Part shown: one piece after another, positions 1 through 10,419 of the stretch
Position numbering within the stretch: position 1 is the first letter of the stretch
How the letters are laid out: each line of letters begins with the position of its first letter
From: Cystobasidiopsis lactophilus
Taxonomy: Eukaryota; Basidiomycota; Agaricostilbomycetes; Agaricostilbales; Chionosphaeraceae
NCBI GenBank assembly: GCA_001599975.1
Contig: BCIO01000003.1
Coordinates: 1,916,677 to 1,980,676, forward strand
DNA: 64,000 nucleotides
Direction: 5' to 3'
Translations under genes and position numbers: made by a program
Notes under the pieces: model-generated
What the model was told of the DNA's origin: nothing
Database searches by the model: none
Seen by the model: only the letters and a program-made list of their open reading frames with translations

Positions 1-450
1 GACTATCCATCACCTGTTCTCTCTTCGCGCATTTGCACGACCCCAGGACTTTGTCAGACTTTACGATAGGTGAGGCCCTTTACTTCATGCTGGGTCCTCA
101 CTAAGAGCACTTTGCTGTAGCACTGGCGTTTACCTTTACGACTTTACACGCATTCGTACCGAAGGTAGGCCTTTTGGCCTCGACAGAAGCTTTCAATCAC
201 CATCTTACCTGTCATACTCCGAACAGATCGATTTCCAACTTTCCGTGCTCTCGAAGAATGTCCAAGCAGGCTCAAAGTTGCCTTGCGGTCAATACCCCAG
301 CATCCCCAGAACCCTCTCTGAAATTTTCGACACGATACCATCATCACTCCTGGGTAGAAGGCATTCATTCCTTTGAAACGTTGTACAGCTAGTCTACATC
401 TTCTCGTCCTGAGCTCGCTCGCTCGCGTGAAATTGTACAAAGCCACACTT
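1..450. other. Unassigned left edge
   Basis: No convincing gene is seen on either strand. The short open frames here have no recognisable motif and no fitting splice partners. The stretch holds the 3' flank of the RNase P subunit gene on the minus strand and possibly the flank of a gene beyond the window. Confidence 0.4.
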
Positions 451-1240
451 TCATGTAGCCATCTCTACGTCGCCTTCTTCCTCGTCCTCGTTGTCGTTTC
501 CTCCAGAGGTGTGTGCCGCAGTCGGGACCACCTTGAGCCCCTGGAACACAACATGCTCTTTGCGTTGGTGGAACACGGGCTCCGCTCTGGACTGCCTCAG
601 CCTCTTGCGCTCCCTTTTGCTCAGCTTCTTGCTGCTCGCTAGTTGTTCCGATTTGTCTGGGACGATTGGAGGGGCCGGCAGGCGCTTGGCTGTCTGGCAG
701 GTCAAGCAGGTCGTTTTGATTAAATGGCGGTGTGGGCCCGATGCTGCCCTGAACTTGAGCTCTCCAAGTCTTCGAAATACAACATGCAATCAGAAGCTCA
801 CGCTTGACTCGAACAGACGAGGTGATACCGGGGATTAACTGGGTGTTGCAGACCTTGCACAAGCTGCGCTTCAATTCCGGATCCCTGTTCGAAAGGCCCA
901 ATCAAACAACTGTCAAACACTTCCAAGCAGCCCACGGACTCACAATCTTTGGACGACTTTCATGCCGAGCTCCTTCATGTTGCCGACCAGACTCCTCGAC
1001 AGCCTGGCTGAGTACTTTCGGTGCTTCCGGGACTCCTTGGGCTTGGTGGAGCTGGAGGTAGCTTGTGCCAGGTAGGAGGAGGCCTGCTGGAGGTAATTCA
1101 AGCGCTGGATGACCTCCCTATGGAGCGCGGAATGATCAGCTTCAGCTCTCAAGGGTGGCAAAGAGGCAGAGTCCTGCTCACTTGTTGGGCACGGCGCGCG
1201 GATTGGCCTCCAGCTGATCATTTGGCTTCTTCTTGGCCAT
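451..1240 (-). CDS. RPR2: RNase P protein subunit Rpr2/Rpp21
   Basis: Protein subunit of nuclear ribonuclease P, which trims the 5' leader of pre-tRNA. Four exons can be joined in frame. Exon 1 encodes MAKKKPND at the N-terminus. Exon 2 has the helical RLNYLQQASSYL segment typical of the family. Exon 3 carries the first zinc knuckle, CKVCNTQLIPG. Exon 4 carries the second, CLTCQTAKRLPAP, followed by a lysine-rich and then acidic tail (KKLSKRERKRLRQ, DNEDEEEGD). The two CxxC pairs are the family's zinc ligands, and the spacing after the RLDPELKRSLCKVC segment matches Rpp21. The start is the first ATG of the exon that splices in frame. The gene is divergent from GDP-mannose pyrophosphorylase. 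Family identity is secure; exact exon edges are inferred. Confidence 0.85.
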
Positions 1241-1686
1241 GATTGTATCCAAAGACGTCAGGCAGAGATCGCCGACCGAGGTCAAGCGCGAGACAAACAA
1301 TGTTTTGCATTTCTGTTTTCTCGCCTGCGAAAGACAATCGCCCTCGACCAGTGACTTGACGTTGCCCACTTATCACCTCCAAGTAGGTAAAGTCCTTGCA
1401 TCTTTGTGTTGCTCCCAATCCGCCGCGTCCGCCGCAGCGCCCTAGACGTCAACGCTCAATTCAATCCAGCGGCCCTTGCAACAGGGGCTCAATCAGAACT
1501 GCACGTTGGCCTCCTTTGCCCTCAGCTTCTCTCTTCAGCTCCTCCTGTTCTTGCTCCTGCTCGACGATCCCATAGCAGCCCCGCGCACAAAGCTAACCCT
1601 TGCTGCCCTGACCAGATCCGGATCCGCATTAAACGCGCCTTTGACAGCTCTCTCCCACTCGACGAATCCAGCACTCCAGTTCCATC
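1241..1686. promoter_or_regulatory. Divergent promoter region RPR2 / MPG1
   Basis: About 450 bp between two start codons pointing away from each other. It is pyrimidine-rich towards the GDP-mannose pyrophosphorylase gene (blocks of tcctgttcttgctcctgctc type around 1540-1565). No TATA box or other named element could be assigned with confidence. Confidence 0.4.
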
Positions 1687-3429
1687 ATGAAGGCACTCAT
1701 TCTAGTCGGCGGTAAGCTACATGACCTCGCCCTGGTGCTTGGATCAAGCTAAATTGCACGCCGCGACAGGCTTTGGCACTCGCTTGCGCCCTTTGACGTT
1801 GACGCTTCCCAAGCCGCTGGTTGAGTGAGCGGTCTCCTCTCCTGAGCACCAACAAGTCAGTGCTGAGAGTGAACTTGCATCACAGGTTCTGCAACAAGCC
1901 CATGATCATGTCAGTCCGCGGCGAGCTGTCAAAGCGCATTGGACTCTTGCTCACATCTGCCTGTGATTGCGCAGCCACCAAATCGAGGCCTTGGTCAAGG
2001 TAGGCTCGCCTCGTGCGCGCTGCCCAGATCACACGCTGATCAGAGGCCCACGCGCACCCACCAATAGGCTGGCGTCAAGGATGTCGTGCTCGCGGTCAAC
2101 TACCGCCCCGAGGTCATGGTCTCCATCCTGTCCAAGCTGGAGGACCAATACGGCATCAAGATCACCTTCTCCGTCGAGAGCGAACCATTGGGAACGGGTG
2201 CGTTGGCTCGGACCTGCTGTTCCTGTTGGGTGGTGTGCTCAACTGCATCCGTTGTTGGTGGACGCACAGCTGGACCGCTCGCTTTGGCTAAAGAAGTGCT
2301 CGGCAAGGACGACAGCCCGTTCTTCGTGCTCAACTCGGACGTCACCTGCTCCTACCCCTTTGAACAGCTGCGCGATTTCCACGTCGCCCACGGCTGCGAG
2401 GGCACCATCATGGTGCGCCTACCTCTCCCATACTCGTTTTATCCGAGTGTGCATTCAATGAAGCCGCACAGGTCACCAAAGTGGAAGAGCCGTCGAAATA
2501 CGGTGTGGTGGTGCAGATGCCCGGTGCGTTTGGACCTTACTTCTGTCAGGACTCTGTGACTGACGTGTCGCCATTCATGCACAGGCAAAACGACCATCGA
2601 CCGCTTTGTGGAGAAGCCGGTCGAGTTCGTGGGCAACCGCATCAACGCCGGCATCTACATCTTCAACCCCTCTGTGCTGTCGCGCATCGAGGCCAAGCCG
2701 ACGTCGATCGAGACGGAGACCTTCCCAGCCATGGCGCGGGACCGACAGCTGCACTCGATGGACCTGGAGGGCTTCTGGATGGACGTGGGCCAGCCCAAGG
2801 ACTTCCTCTCCGGCACCTGCCTCTACCTCAGCTACCTCGCCTCCCAAAAGTCCAAGCTGATCGTCGACCCGGCCCAAAACCCTTACGTCCAAGGCGGCAA
2901 CGTCATGGTTGACCCCGTGGGTGTTTCCCTCCCTTGGTACCTTTAGGCCACCATTTTCAGAGACTGATGGGGAGGATCTGGATACCTGCAGACTGCCGAG
3001 ATCGACCCTACCGCCGTCATTGGCCCCAACGTGGTCATCGGCCCCCGCTGCAAGGTTGGCAAGGGCGCGCGGCTGCAGCGCTGCGTGATCATGGACGGCG
3101 CGCGGGTCAAGGACCACGCGTGGATCAAGAGCTCCATCATCGGCTGGAACTCGGTCGTCGGCCGCTGGGCGCGCGTGGACAACATCACCGTCCTCGGCGA
3201 CGACGTGGCCATCAAGGACGAGGTCTACGTCAACGGCGCTTCCGGTGGGTGGTGTCCCCTACCTCAGAACCCATGAATTGGGTTCTCAAGCATGTGTCTG
3301 CCTACAGTGCTCCCCCACAAGAGCATCTCGGCCAACGTGAACGCGCCCGCTATCGTTATGGTGAGCTTGCCCTTCCTTGTTGGCCTCATTGGCCATCTCA
3401 TCAGATTCTTCGGTGCACCACCACAGTGA
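1687..3429 (+). CDS. MPG1: Mannose-1-phosphate guanylyltransferase (GDP-mannose pyrophosphorylase)
   Basis: Makes GDP-mannose from mannose-1-phosphate and GTP in the cytosol, the donor for N- and O-glycans, GPI anchors and mannans. The protein opens with MKALILVGG and, after an intron, the nucleotidyltransferase signature [19 protein letters not shown]. Further blocks follow in order: [26 protein letters not shown] (metal-binding Asp), [20 protein letters not shown] and [13 protein letters not shown]-terminal left-handed beta-helix follows with hexapeptide repeats ([26 protein letters not shown]). The family ends in Ile-Val-Met or similar, and here ...APAIVM ends exactly at a GTGAGC donor, so the TGA at 3427-3429 appears to stand alone in the last exon. 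At least eight short introns. Identity is secure. Confidence 0.93.
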
Positions 3430-3806
3430 TTTTCGCCACCCTCCCCAAAAACCCGCCTTTTCTGCATTTTCCCACACCAACACACCACCTCACGCTCAGC
3501 ATTCTACCCCCTCCTTTCGCATACTTCCTCGGGGCTCATTCCCTTTTCATAATGGGTTGAAAAAACGGACTTTTCTCTTTTTCGAAGTCTTTTGTTTTTG
3601 CTCTGGTGCTGGTGGCGCGCCAGAGTGTTTTCGTAGATCCCAGTTTTTACCCTCTCGCTCATGCATTCGTCAAAAATACAAGCAAAGACATGTGTAAAAC
3701 TCGAGGCGACGGGAACCACGGGTGGGAAGGCGGGAGCGGGAAAAGTTTTCGTTTGGGAGGTTTGGCAGCCTCTTCGACCCCCTCGAAACGACCACCGCCC
3801 TTCAAA
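3430..3806. promoter_or_regulatory. Intergenic, RPL35 promoter
   Basis: No gene seen. The stretch is C/T-rich with T runs (for example ctttttcgaagtcttttg near 3577-3597), as is common upstream of strongly transcribed fungal ribosomal-protein genes. No specific factor site was identified. Confidence 0.4.
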
Positions 3807-4502
3807 ATGTCGTCGTCCATCAAGGTCAAGGCTCATGAGCTTGTCAGTTTGTTGAAGTGTTGTGCTTAGAAGGAAGAGAGAGTTGAATGGGGTGTGGTGT
3901 GAACAGACGTCCAAATCCAAGACCGACTTGCTCAAGCAGCTCGATGAGCTCAAGCTCGAGCTTCACAAGCTCCGGTGCGTTGTCCCTACTTCCCTGATCA
4001 TCTAGCATGGTCTGAGGTGGGAGACACTGTTCAGCGTCGCCAAGGTGGCCACTTCCAACTCGAACAAGCTCACCAAAATGTATTGCTTCCCTCTCCCTTA
4101 AGATGTTCCCTCATCTCACGTGCATGGGACAATACAGCACCGCCGTTCGCAAGGGCATCGCCCGCATTTTGACCGTCATCACCCTCAAGCAGCGGCAGGC
4201 GCTCCGGGAGCACTACAAGGGCAAGAAGTTCCTCCCCTTGGACCTGCGGGCCAAGAAGACGCGCGCCATCCGCAAGAAGCTCACCAAGGTTCGTTCTTCC
4301 CTTCTGCTATTAAGGATGATAAAGAAGCCTTAAAGTCACTGTATGGCGAACAGCACGAGAGCCATTTGGTGACGGAAAGGCAAAAGAAGAAGCGGGCGGC
4401 TTTCCCCAAGCGAAAGTTCGCAGGTGAGCCTGGCTGCCCTACCTCTATCAATGACCAGTTCGTTGATAACACCTGTTGTACATGCTCACAGTCAAGGCAT
4501 AA
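3807..4502 (+). CDS. RPL35: 60S ribosomal protein L35 (uL29)
   Basis: Component of the large cytosolic ribosomal subunit near the polypeptide exit tunnel. Joined exons give roughly 123 residues, the normal length: [56 protein letters not shown], the conserved [16 protein letters not shown] block, [12 protein letters not shown], then [19 protein letters not shown] and stop. Six exons separated by short introns are needed. The last exon codes only for the final residues VKA after a GTGAGC...ACAG intron. The protein is strongly basic, as expected. The first ATG directly precedes the conserved start of the family. Confidence 0.93.
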
Positions 4503-4773
4503 GAAGAGTTTCTTGGGCTTGTCTTGCCGGTTTCCAGGTCTCTAGGAGGGGGGGTTCGACTTTTGGAAGGGGATTCGCTGTGCATTTGGGATCCCTCTCG
4601 GGTTGGCTTCTGTCTTCAAAGGCTGGGAAAACGGCTAGGACTATCTTCTCTTCTCTTGACGGTGGCCTCCTTTGCATTTCCTTCCCACTTTTGGATCCAC
4701 ATTCGATTTCACGCGAGCCCCCGTCGGAAATTTTCTCCTTGCGCTCTGACCATCTTTCAAAAGCCTCCCAATA

Positions 4774-6703
4774 ATGATGTTCCCAGTGCCTGGCTTCTCT
4801 CTGCCCGCCGAGCCTGAAGCTGGCCCTTCCAACCACTCGAGAAAGCGCAAGTCCAAAGCTGCTGCCTCTGACACTGTGACAGCAGAAGACTCGGGCTCAG
4901 TGACTGCCGCTATTCAAAACTTTGAGCCGGACGTGGCTCGCATGCTTTCTAAGTATGAAGCCATGATGAGAGGCAACAACCCTCAACCGGTGTCGAAGAA
5001 GGCGAAGAAGATTCAGAACCACCCTAAATCTGTCACTGCTGCGTCAACCCAGGGGGACAAGACTTCTTCTTTGGCTCTTCCCACCACAACGACCAAAGCT
5101 ATGGGCTCGGACAACAAGAAGGAAGTTGCTGTTGAAGGACAAGGACAAGGCAAGAAGAGCAAGAGGCAGCAAAAGAAGGAGAAGAAGCAGCTCCAATCCG
5201 CTTTGACAACCTCCGAAGAGGACCCCTTGGCTTCTTCACCTTCGAAAACCAACCAAGGCGATGGAGAGGGCGGGGAGAAGAAGAAGAAGAAGCGCAAGAA
5301 GTCCAAAGCTGTCCCGGAAGACCAGTCGGACGTGGATTTGGACAGCGAACCACCACCAATGCCCTCTGCCGAGCCTCAGGACGTGGCAGATGGCCACAAG
5401 AAGAAGAAGCAGAAGAAGCGCAAGTCTGCTGCTGTCCAGGAGGAGGAAGAAGAGGAGGTCAGCTTCAAGTCGAGCCAGGACGCCAAGTTCTTGGATGACC
5501 CCATGGCTTTCATGGATGAGGACGAAGGAGAGGGCGAGTTGGCTTTCCTGAGGAGCGAAGGCGAGGGCGGCGGCGGCATCATGTTTGACTCGATGGGCAA
5601 CCCCCTCTTCACCTCTGTTGTCAAGAAGCCCGGCAAGAAGGACAAGCAGCAGCAGAAGGCCAAGCAACAACCCCCTTCCTCCTCCTCTACCTCCGCCATC
5701 CCTGCTGCGTCGGCTTCCAGTGGTATGACCGACATGCAAAAGAAGATGAAGGAGAAGCTCGGTGGGGCTAGGTTCCGATGGATCAATGAGCAGCTGGTGA
5801 GACTTGGCCCTCCTTCCCTATCAGCCAATAGGCGCTGATGACGCGGTATTTGGCTATCTCGCAGTACACCACCAGCGGCCCAGAGGCGCTCAAGCTGATG
5901 GAGGACGACCCCTCCGTCTTTGACGAGGTATGGAGCTCTCCCTACCAGTTGAGAAGGGTTCTTCTCAAATTGCGATGAGAGATACAGTACCACGAGGGCT
6001 TTCGATCCCAAGCCGCCGCCTGGCCCTCCAACCCCTTGGACCTGATCATCGCCTCCATCTCCGCCTCCAAGCCGGCGGCGGCCGCCAGCACCTTCATCGC
6101 CGACCTGGGCTGCGGCGACGCCCGCCTGGCCCAGGAGCTCGTCCCCAAAGGCTACAAGGTCGCCTCGTTCGACCTGGTCGCCGGCAACGCGTACACCCAG
6201 GTGGCCCAGTGCTCCCGCCTCGTCCCCCTGCCCGGCGACGCGGAGGGCAGGTCGAGCATCGCCGATGTCGTCGTGTGCTGCCTGAGCCTGATGGGCAAGG
6301 ACTGGTTCGGCGTCGTCTTGGAGGCCCACCGCGTCCTCAAAGTTGGGTGGGTGATCGCCTATTCTAGCCCTTAGAAAACCATTCTGATGCCTAGCGTGCA
6401 ACTTTGGCCTACAGAGGCGCTTTCAAGATCGCCGAAGTCAGCTCTCGCTTCACGGACATTGCCGCCTTCCAAAAAGCCGTCCAGGCCGCCGGCTTCAACT
6501 TTGTCTCCAAGGTTGGTTCACCACTTGTCAATTCTTGACAGAAACGAGCACAAGTTTGATTGTTGTGAATTTAACAGGACACCAAAAACTCGCATTTCAA
6601 CCTGTTCGAGTTCACCAAAAAGGCCCGACCGGCGGCCGCCGCTGTGCCCTCTGCGTCCGCTTACGAGGGCTTGCTCAAGCCTTGCGAATACAAGCGTCGT
6701 TGA
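4774..6703 (+). CDS. RRP8: Ribosomal RNA-processing protein 8 (25S rRNA m1A methyltransferase)
   Basis: Nucleolar SAM-dependent methyltransferase that modifies an adenine in large-subunit rRNA. The first ~300 residues are low-complexity and lysine-rich (several KKKKKRKK-type runs alternating with Ser/Glu), which fits nucleolar targeting. The conserved part begins at GGARFRWINEQLYTTSG and continues with EALKLMEDDPSVFDEYHEGF. Next come the SAM motif FIADLGCGDARLA and the segment VVVCCLSLMGKDW, then AFKIAEVSSRF and the terminal FNLFEFTKK. The large first exon is followed by at least four small introns. The stop lies 22 bp from the stop of the convergent GH17 gene, so their 3' UTRs must overlap. 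Family assignment is secure. Confidence 0.92.
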
Positions 6704-6725
6704 AATCACCAAATGCGCGAAGGGC

Positions 6726-8183
6726 TCAGCACGTCTGGATCTTGAAGTCCCACTTGGGCTGGCCTTGCTCATCTAGCAGGCCGCTTTTGTTCCACCGTGT
6801 AACTTTTAGCTGGGCGAGCCTTTAGTGCACGCAAGACTTTTGGGAGCTCACAATTGGTTCCTGTTTTCGACTTGAGTGGCTTAGTGTCTTTTGAGATTAT
6901 TTGAGGCGCTGAGCCACTCAACTCGCCCGAGGCGTCCGAGTAGACATGGAGGAACCAGCCGATGCTGTAATTCTTGAAGACCGCGCAGTGCGTGTTGAAG
7001 TTGGTCCAGTACGCCTCTTCGTCTGGCACCGACATGCCGCTGGCCCGGTCGTGACCTCCGGATTTGCTAGCCCATTGGGTCTTGGTGATCATGATCTGCC
7101 GCCCGACCGCGATGTCTTGGAGGAAGCCGAGCTTGTCTTCGATGTAAGGCCACGCCGCCGCCCCGCTGGGGATAGAACTTTGATAATAGGGCATCACTGT
7201 GCGAGGACCCGATGAGTTTTCGCCACCTGGACTGAGAAGTGGCCAAAAGCAGCTCACCGTGCGCGTTCACAAGGTCGGTGGCATTCATGAGCTTGGCACC
7301 TGCAGCCGTGAGAGAGCGGTCGGAGGAAGACTTGATGAGGGTGCCGGACCGATACCAGTCTTCCGACATGGTGACCGGAATGGAGAAGGAGGACAGGCTG
7401 GCCTTGAAATTGATCAGGTCGTTTGTGAAATTGTCAATCCCGCCATCAACATCATCTCCGATTCTGCGGTGTGGCAAGTCAACAAAGAAAGCCGGTAAGC
7501 TTTGCAGAAAAGCGCGCTCACGGCTCCGAGCCAAATTGGATCGAGTAGAAGACGTACGGTGCCAAAGGGTTCGAGGTGATTTCGGCTAGGAGCGAGGCTT
7601 GGGTTTGCTTGCGCAGCTCCTCCGAGTTGTCTTCAAAGCCCCACCAGACCTGCGGGAGAATCGCCAGATTGTTGGCCACTCCAGCCTTAGCCAGCGTCGT
7701 CCAGATAGACTGGTCTCTACACTCTGGCGCATAGATCCGAACGAATCGACTTTGGTAGTCAGACCGCATGTCTGCGAAATCCGTCGAAATCTTGGAGAAC
7801 GAATTTGACGCGCTCGAACAGTCGGCATCTTCCAGAGGATAGCTGAAGCCAAGGAATCCAGTTATCCGTGATGCATCGCAAAACCACTCGGAGCGAGAAG
7901 TGGCGGGCGGCGAAGATGAGTTCGAAGGAAAGCTGGCATCGTAGGGGAAGCAGCCAGTAGGCTTGCTCGATGAAGTTGGCTGGGGTAGTGAGGAGGGAGA
8001 TGAAACTGAACCGATTGACACGGGAAGGATCGAGCTAGCTGTAGTCGATGGAAGAGCTGAGCATTGTCGAAAGACACGCTGGAAATTGCGCTTGGCGTGT
8101 ACGCGAGTGCCAAAGCCAAAGTGACGTGCATCGACTCCGCAGAGAAAAAGAAAGGCCCCAAAGAGAGCTCGCAAGGTGGCCAT
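6726..8183 (-). CDS. Secreted GH17-type glucanase-like protein, nucleophile replaced (copy A)
   Basis: Glycoside hydrolase clan-A barrel of the GH17 type, probably exported to the cell wall. The N-terminus MATLRALFGAFLFLCGVDA looks like a signal peptide, followed by a Ser/Pro/Thr-rich linker. The barrel starts at GFLGFSYPLEDADC and includes VRIYAPECRDQSIW and LPQVWWGFED. The acid/base motif FGSEPIGDD is present. At the position where the neighbour has VSEMMW (aligned with the GH17 ETGW nucleophile motif) this copy reads MITKTQW, so Lys replaces Glu (codon 7081-7083). It ends with GLLDEQGQPKWDFKIQTC, the same ending as copy B. It is a tandem paralogue of the gene at 8893-10419. I infer it is catalytically weak or inactive, perhaps glucan-binding. 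Confidence 0.8.
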
Positions 8184-8892
8184 TTTCAAATTGGGCGGAC
8201 ATGGGCAGAGGTGCGAGCGCAAGAAGAATGGCACGGAGTTAACGCCACCCCACCTCGTCGCTGAAGCACTCGAATCCATCGGCCACGTCCAGTGTAGAGC
8301 ACGGAATCAGAAGGCGATCGTCAAGTACGAGCACTATTAGCGCGAGTCCGATGCATACTATGACTTGCCAAGGACCGGGCAAGAGCAAGCGCTGGCGCAG
8401 ACCAGAGCACTCGCAAGACGTCAACCGTGCTGTGAAAGCAACCAGACGATCCATTGGACATGATCCACTACCAACGCAAGCCGGGGACCGTGCATCATCA
8501 TCAAATTGGGATGAGCTGAATCGCTTTCGTCGCACATTCAACTTGGCTCGCGACGACGGCGTCGGTGATCCCATCTGCTCTCGTTGTGTCTGGCAAGACT
8601 GCTTCTAGAGACGCTTGCCATCGACCAGCGCGTGCGTTTGCTCAATCGGCGGGCCAGAATTCGGTAGTGTCGCCGACAAGGTCTGAGAGAATGTCGAACG
8701 CGGTACGAGGACTGGATGAACGCGCAGCTGGTGTCTGCATCTGGTGGATGTCCTCAGTACCAGATGCGTCTGTTGTGGGCAAGAGCGCAGGTTCTCCAAT
8801 CAAAGGAATGTTTTTTTTAACGCAATCGAAGCTCAGCTTCACACCGACTACAAGCAGCAAGATCCTGTCTCCGCCGCTGAAAGGAAGCCTGT
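8184..8892. other. Intergenic between the two GH17 genes
   Basis: About 710 bp upstream of copy A and downstream of copy B. Open frames here are short and motif-free. A run of T at 8812-8818 lies near the copy B end. No gene is supported. Confidence 0.4.
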
Positions 8893-10419
8893 CTAGCAGG
8901 TCTTGATCTTGAAAGGGAATTTGGGCTGGTTGTTGCCATCCAACAGGCCGCTGCGGAATACTCGTCAGTTTTAAGAACGATCAGCTCTGGGCGAGCAGCT
9001 CACAAGTAAGGCCTGCAAAGAAACCGGGTCAGCTTCCTTGCTACAGCAGTAGAACAGAATGTGCACTTACTCCTGGGCATCGCTCCAAGTGTGGAAGAAC
9101 CAGCCGACGCCAAGCTTCTTGAACGTCGCGCAGTTGGAATTCACGCCATCCCAGAAATCCTGCTCATCCTGCAAGCTGACCCCTTGAGAGCCAATGTCGC
9201 GACCATGGTAGCCCATCTGGGAGCTCCACATCATTTCTGAGACAATGACTTGCTTCCCTCCGGCGATATCCTTGTAGAAGCCGAGCTGGTCATTGGTGTA
9301 GCCCCAAGCCGAGGCACCGCTGGGAGAAGGGAACTGAGAGTTTCCTCCGGAATAGTATGCCATCGCTGTCGAGGCGTGAGGCAAGAAATAGACAGAAACA
9401 AAGGCGAGGAAGCTCACGATGAGCGTGCACTTGGTCCATGGCGTCCATCAGCTTGCTCCCGGCGTCGGTCAACGATCGATCCGAGTTGATGAGGCTGCCG
9501 ACACTGTTCCGCATCCCAGAAGTGAGTCTCGAGAAGCAGTGGCTGCAGGGGAGCTTCGAACCGATTCCAATCCTCAGAGATGGTGGCCGGGATCCCGCTC
9601 TTGGACAAGCTCGACTTGAAGGAGATGAAGTCCGTTGTAAACTGGTCAATTCCTCCATCCACGCCGTCTCCAATTCTGTCAGAGCAAAGAAGTGGTGAGC
9701 CGGCACGACTCTATGGAAGTGAAAGTAGAGCAGACGCACGGCTCGGACCCAAACTCCACGGAGTGGAACGCGTAGGGAGCGAGAGGGTTGGAGTTGATCT
9801 CGGCAAGAAGGGCGGCCTGCGACTGCTTGCGCTCCTCCTCCGCGTTCCCGTCGAAGCCCCACCACACCTGAGGAATCACGCCCATGTTGTTCGCCACCGC
9901 GGCCTTGACCAGGGTGGCCCAGATGGTTTGGTCGCGGCACCCGGGCGCATAGATGTGCACATAGGTGGCTCCGTAGTCCTTCTTCATCTTGGCAAAATCG
10001 GCGCTAATGGATTCGTAGGAGTTGCTTTGGCCAGAGCAGTCGCTATCCTCCAGAGGGTACGAGAAGCCCATGAAGCCGTGCACTGAAGGACACCACCACT
10101 TCTTTCTGCTCATCGAGGGTGCACCAGAGCTTGGGAAGGAGGTGGAAGCCGGGAAGCAGTTTTTCGAGCTCGGTGCTCCTGTGGAGGTTGGCGCTGCCGT
10201 CTTTGAGCGCGTCTTGGTGGTGAAAGTGGCCGTGGGCGCGCTGGGCCGGCTGGTCTTGTGGTGGCCAGACTTGCACTTGCTCCTCGGTTGAAGGCCCCTT
10301 CGGTGGACGACTTTGCCAGCGTGGTGCCTCCTGTGTCGAACAGTGTGCTCGCCCGCAAAAGAGGGAAGGGCTAAAGAAAGAGCGACTAGAAGCCAAATTG
10401 ACGCTCGCAGAGCTGCCAT
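8893..10419 (-). CDS. Secreted GH17-type beta-1,3-glucanase (copy B)
   Basis: Probable cell-wall beta-1,3-glucan hydrolase or transglycosidase. Signal peptide MAALRASIWLLVALSLALPS is followed by a His/Arg-rich then Ser/Thr-rich linker. The catalytic domain starts near GFMGFSYPLEDSDC and has VHIYAPGCRDQTIW and IPQVWWGFDG. The acid/base Glu is in VEFGSEPIGDG and the putative nucleophile Glu in IVSEMMWSSQ (codon 9235-9237), so both GH17 catalytic residues are present. The C-terminus reads GVGWFFHTWSD and, after an intron, GLLDGNNQPKFPFKIKTC. The start is the ATG immediately before the hydrophobic stretch; a methionine further upstream would spoil the signal peptide. It is paralogous to the gene downstream on the same strand, so a tandem duplication is likely. 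Confidence 0.85.

Noticed and set aside
2575-3117. 180-codon minus-strand frame
   Set aside because: Antisense shadow of the GDP-mannose pyrophosphorylase exons.
5376-6401. 341-codon minus-strand frame opposite RRP8
   Set aside because: It is the shadow of the Lys/Ser-rich and GC-rich methyltransferase coding sequence. The plus strand has clear family motifs.
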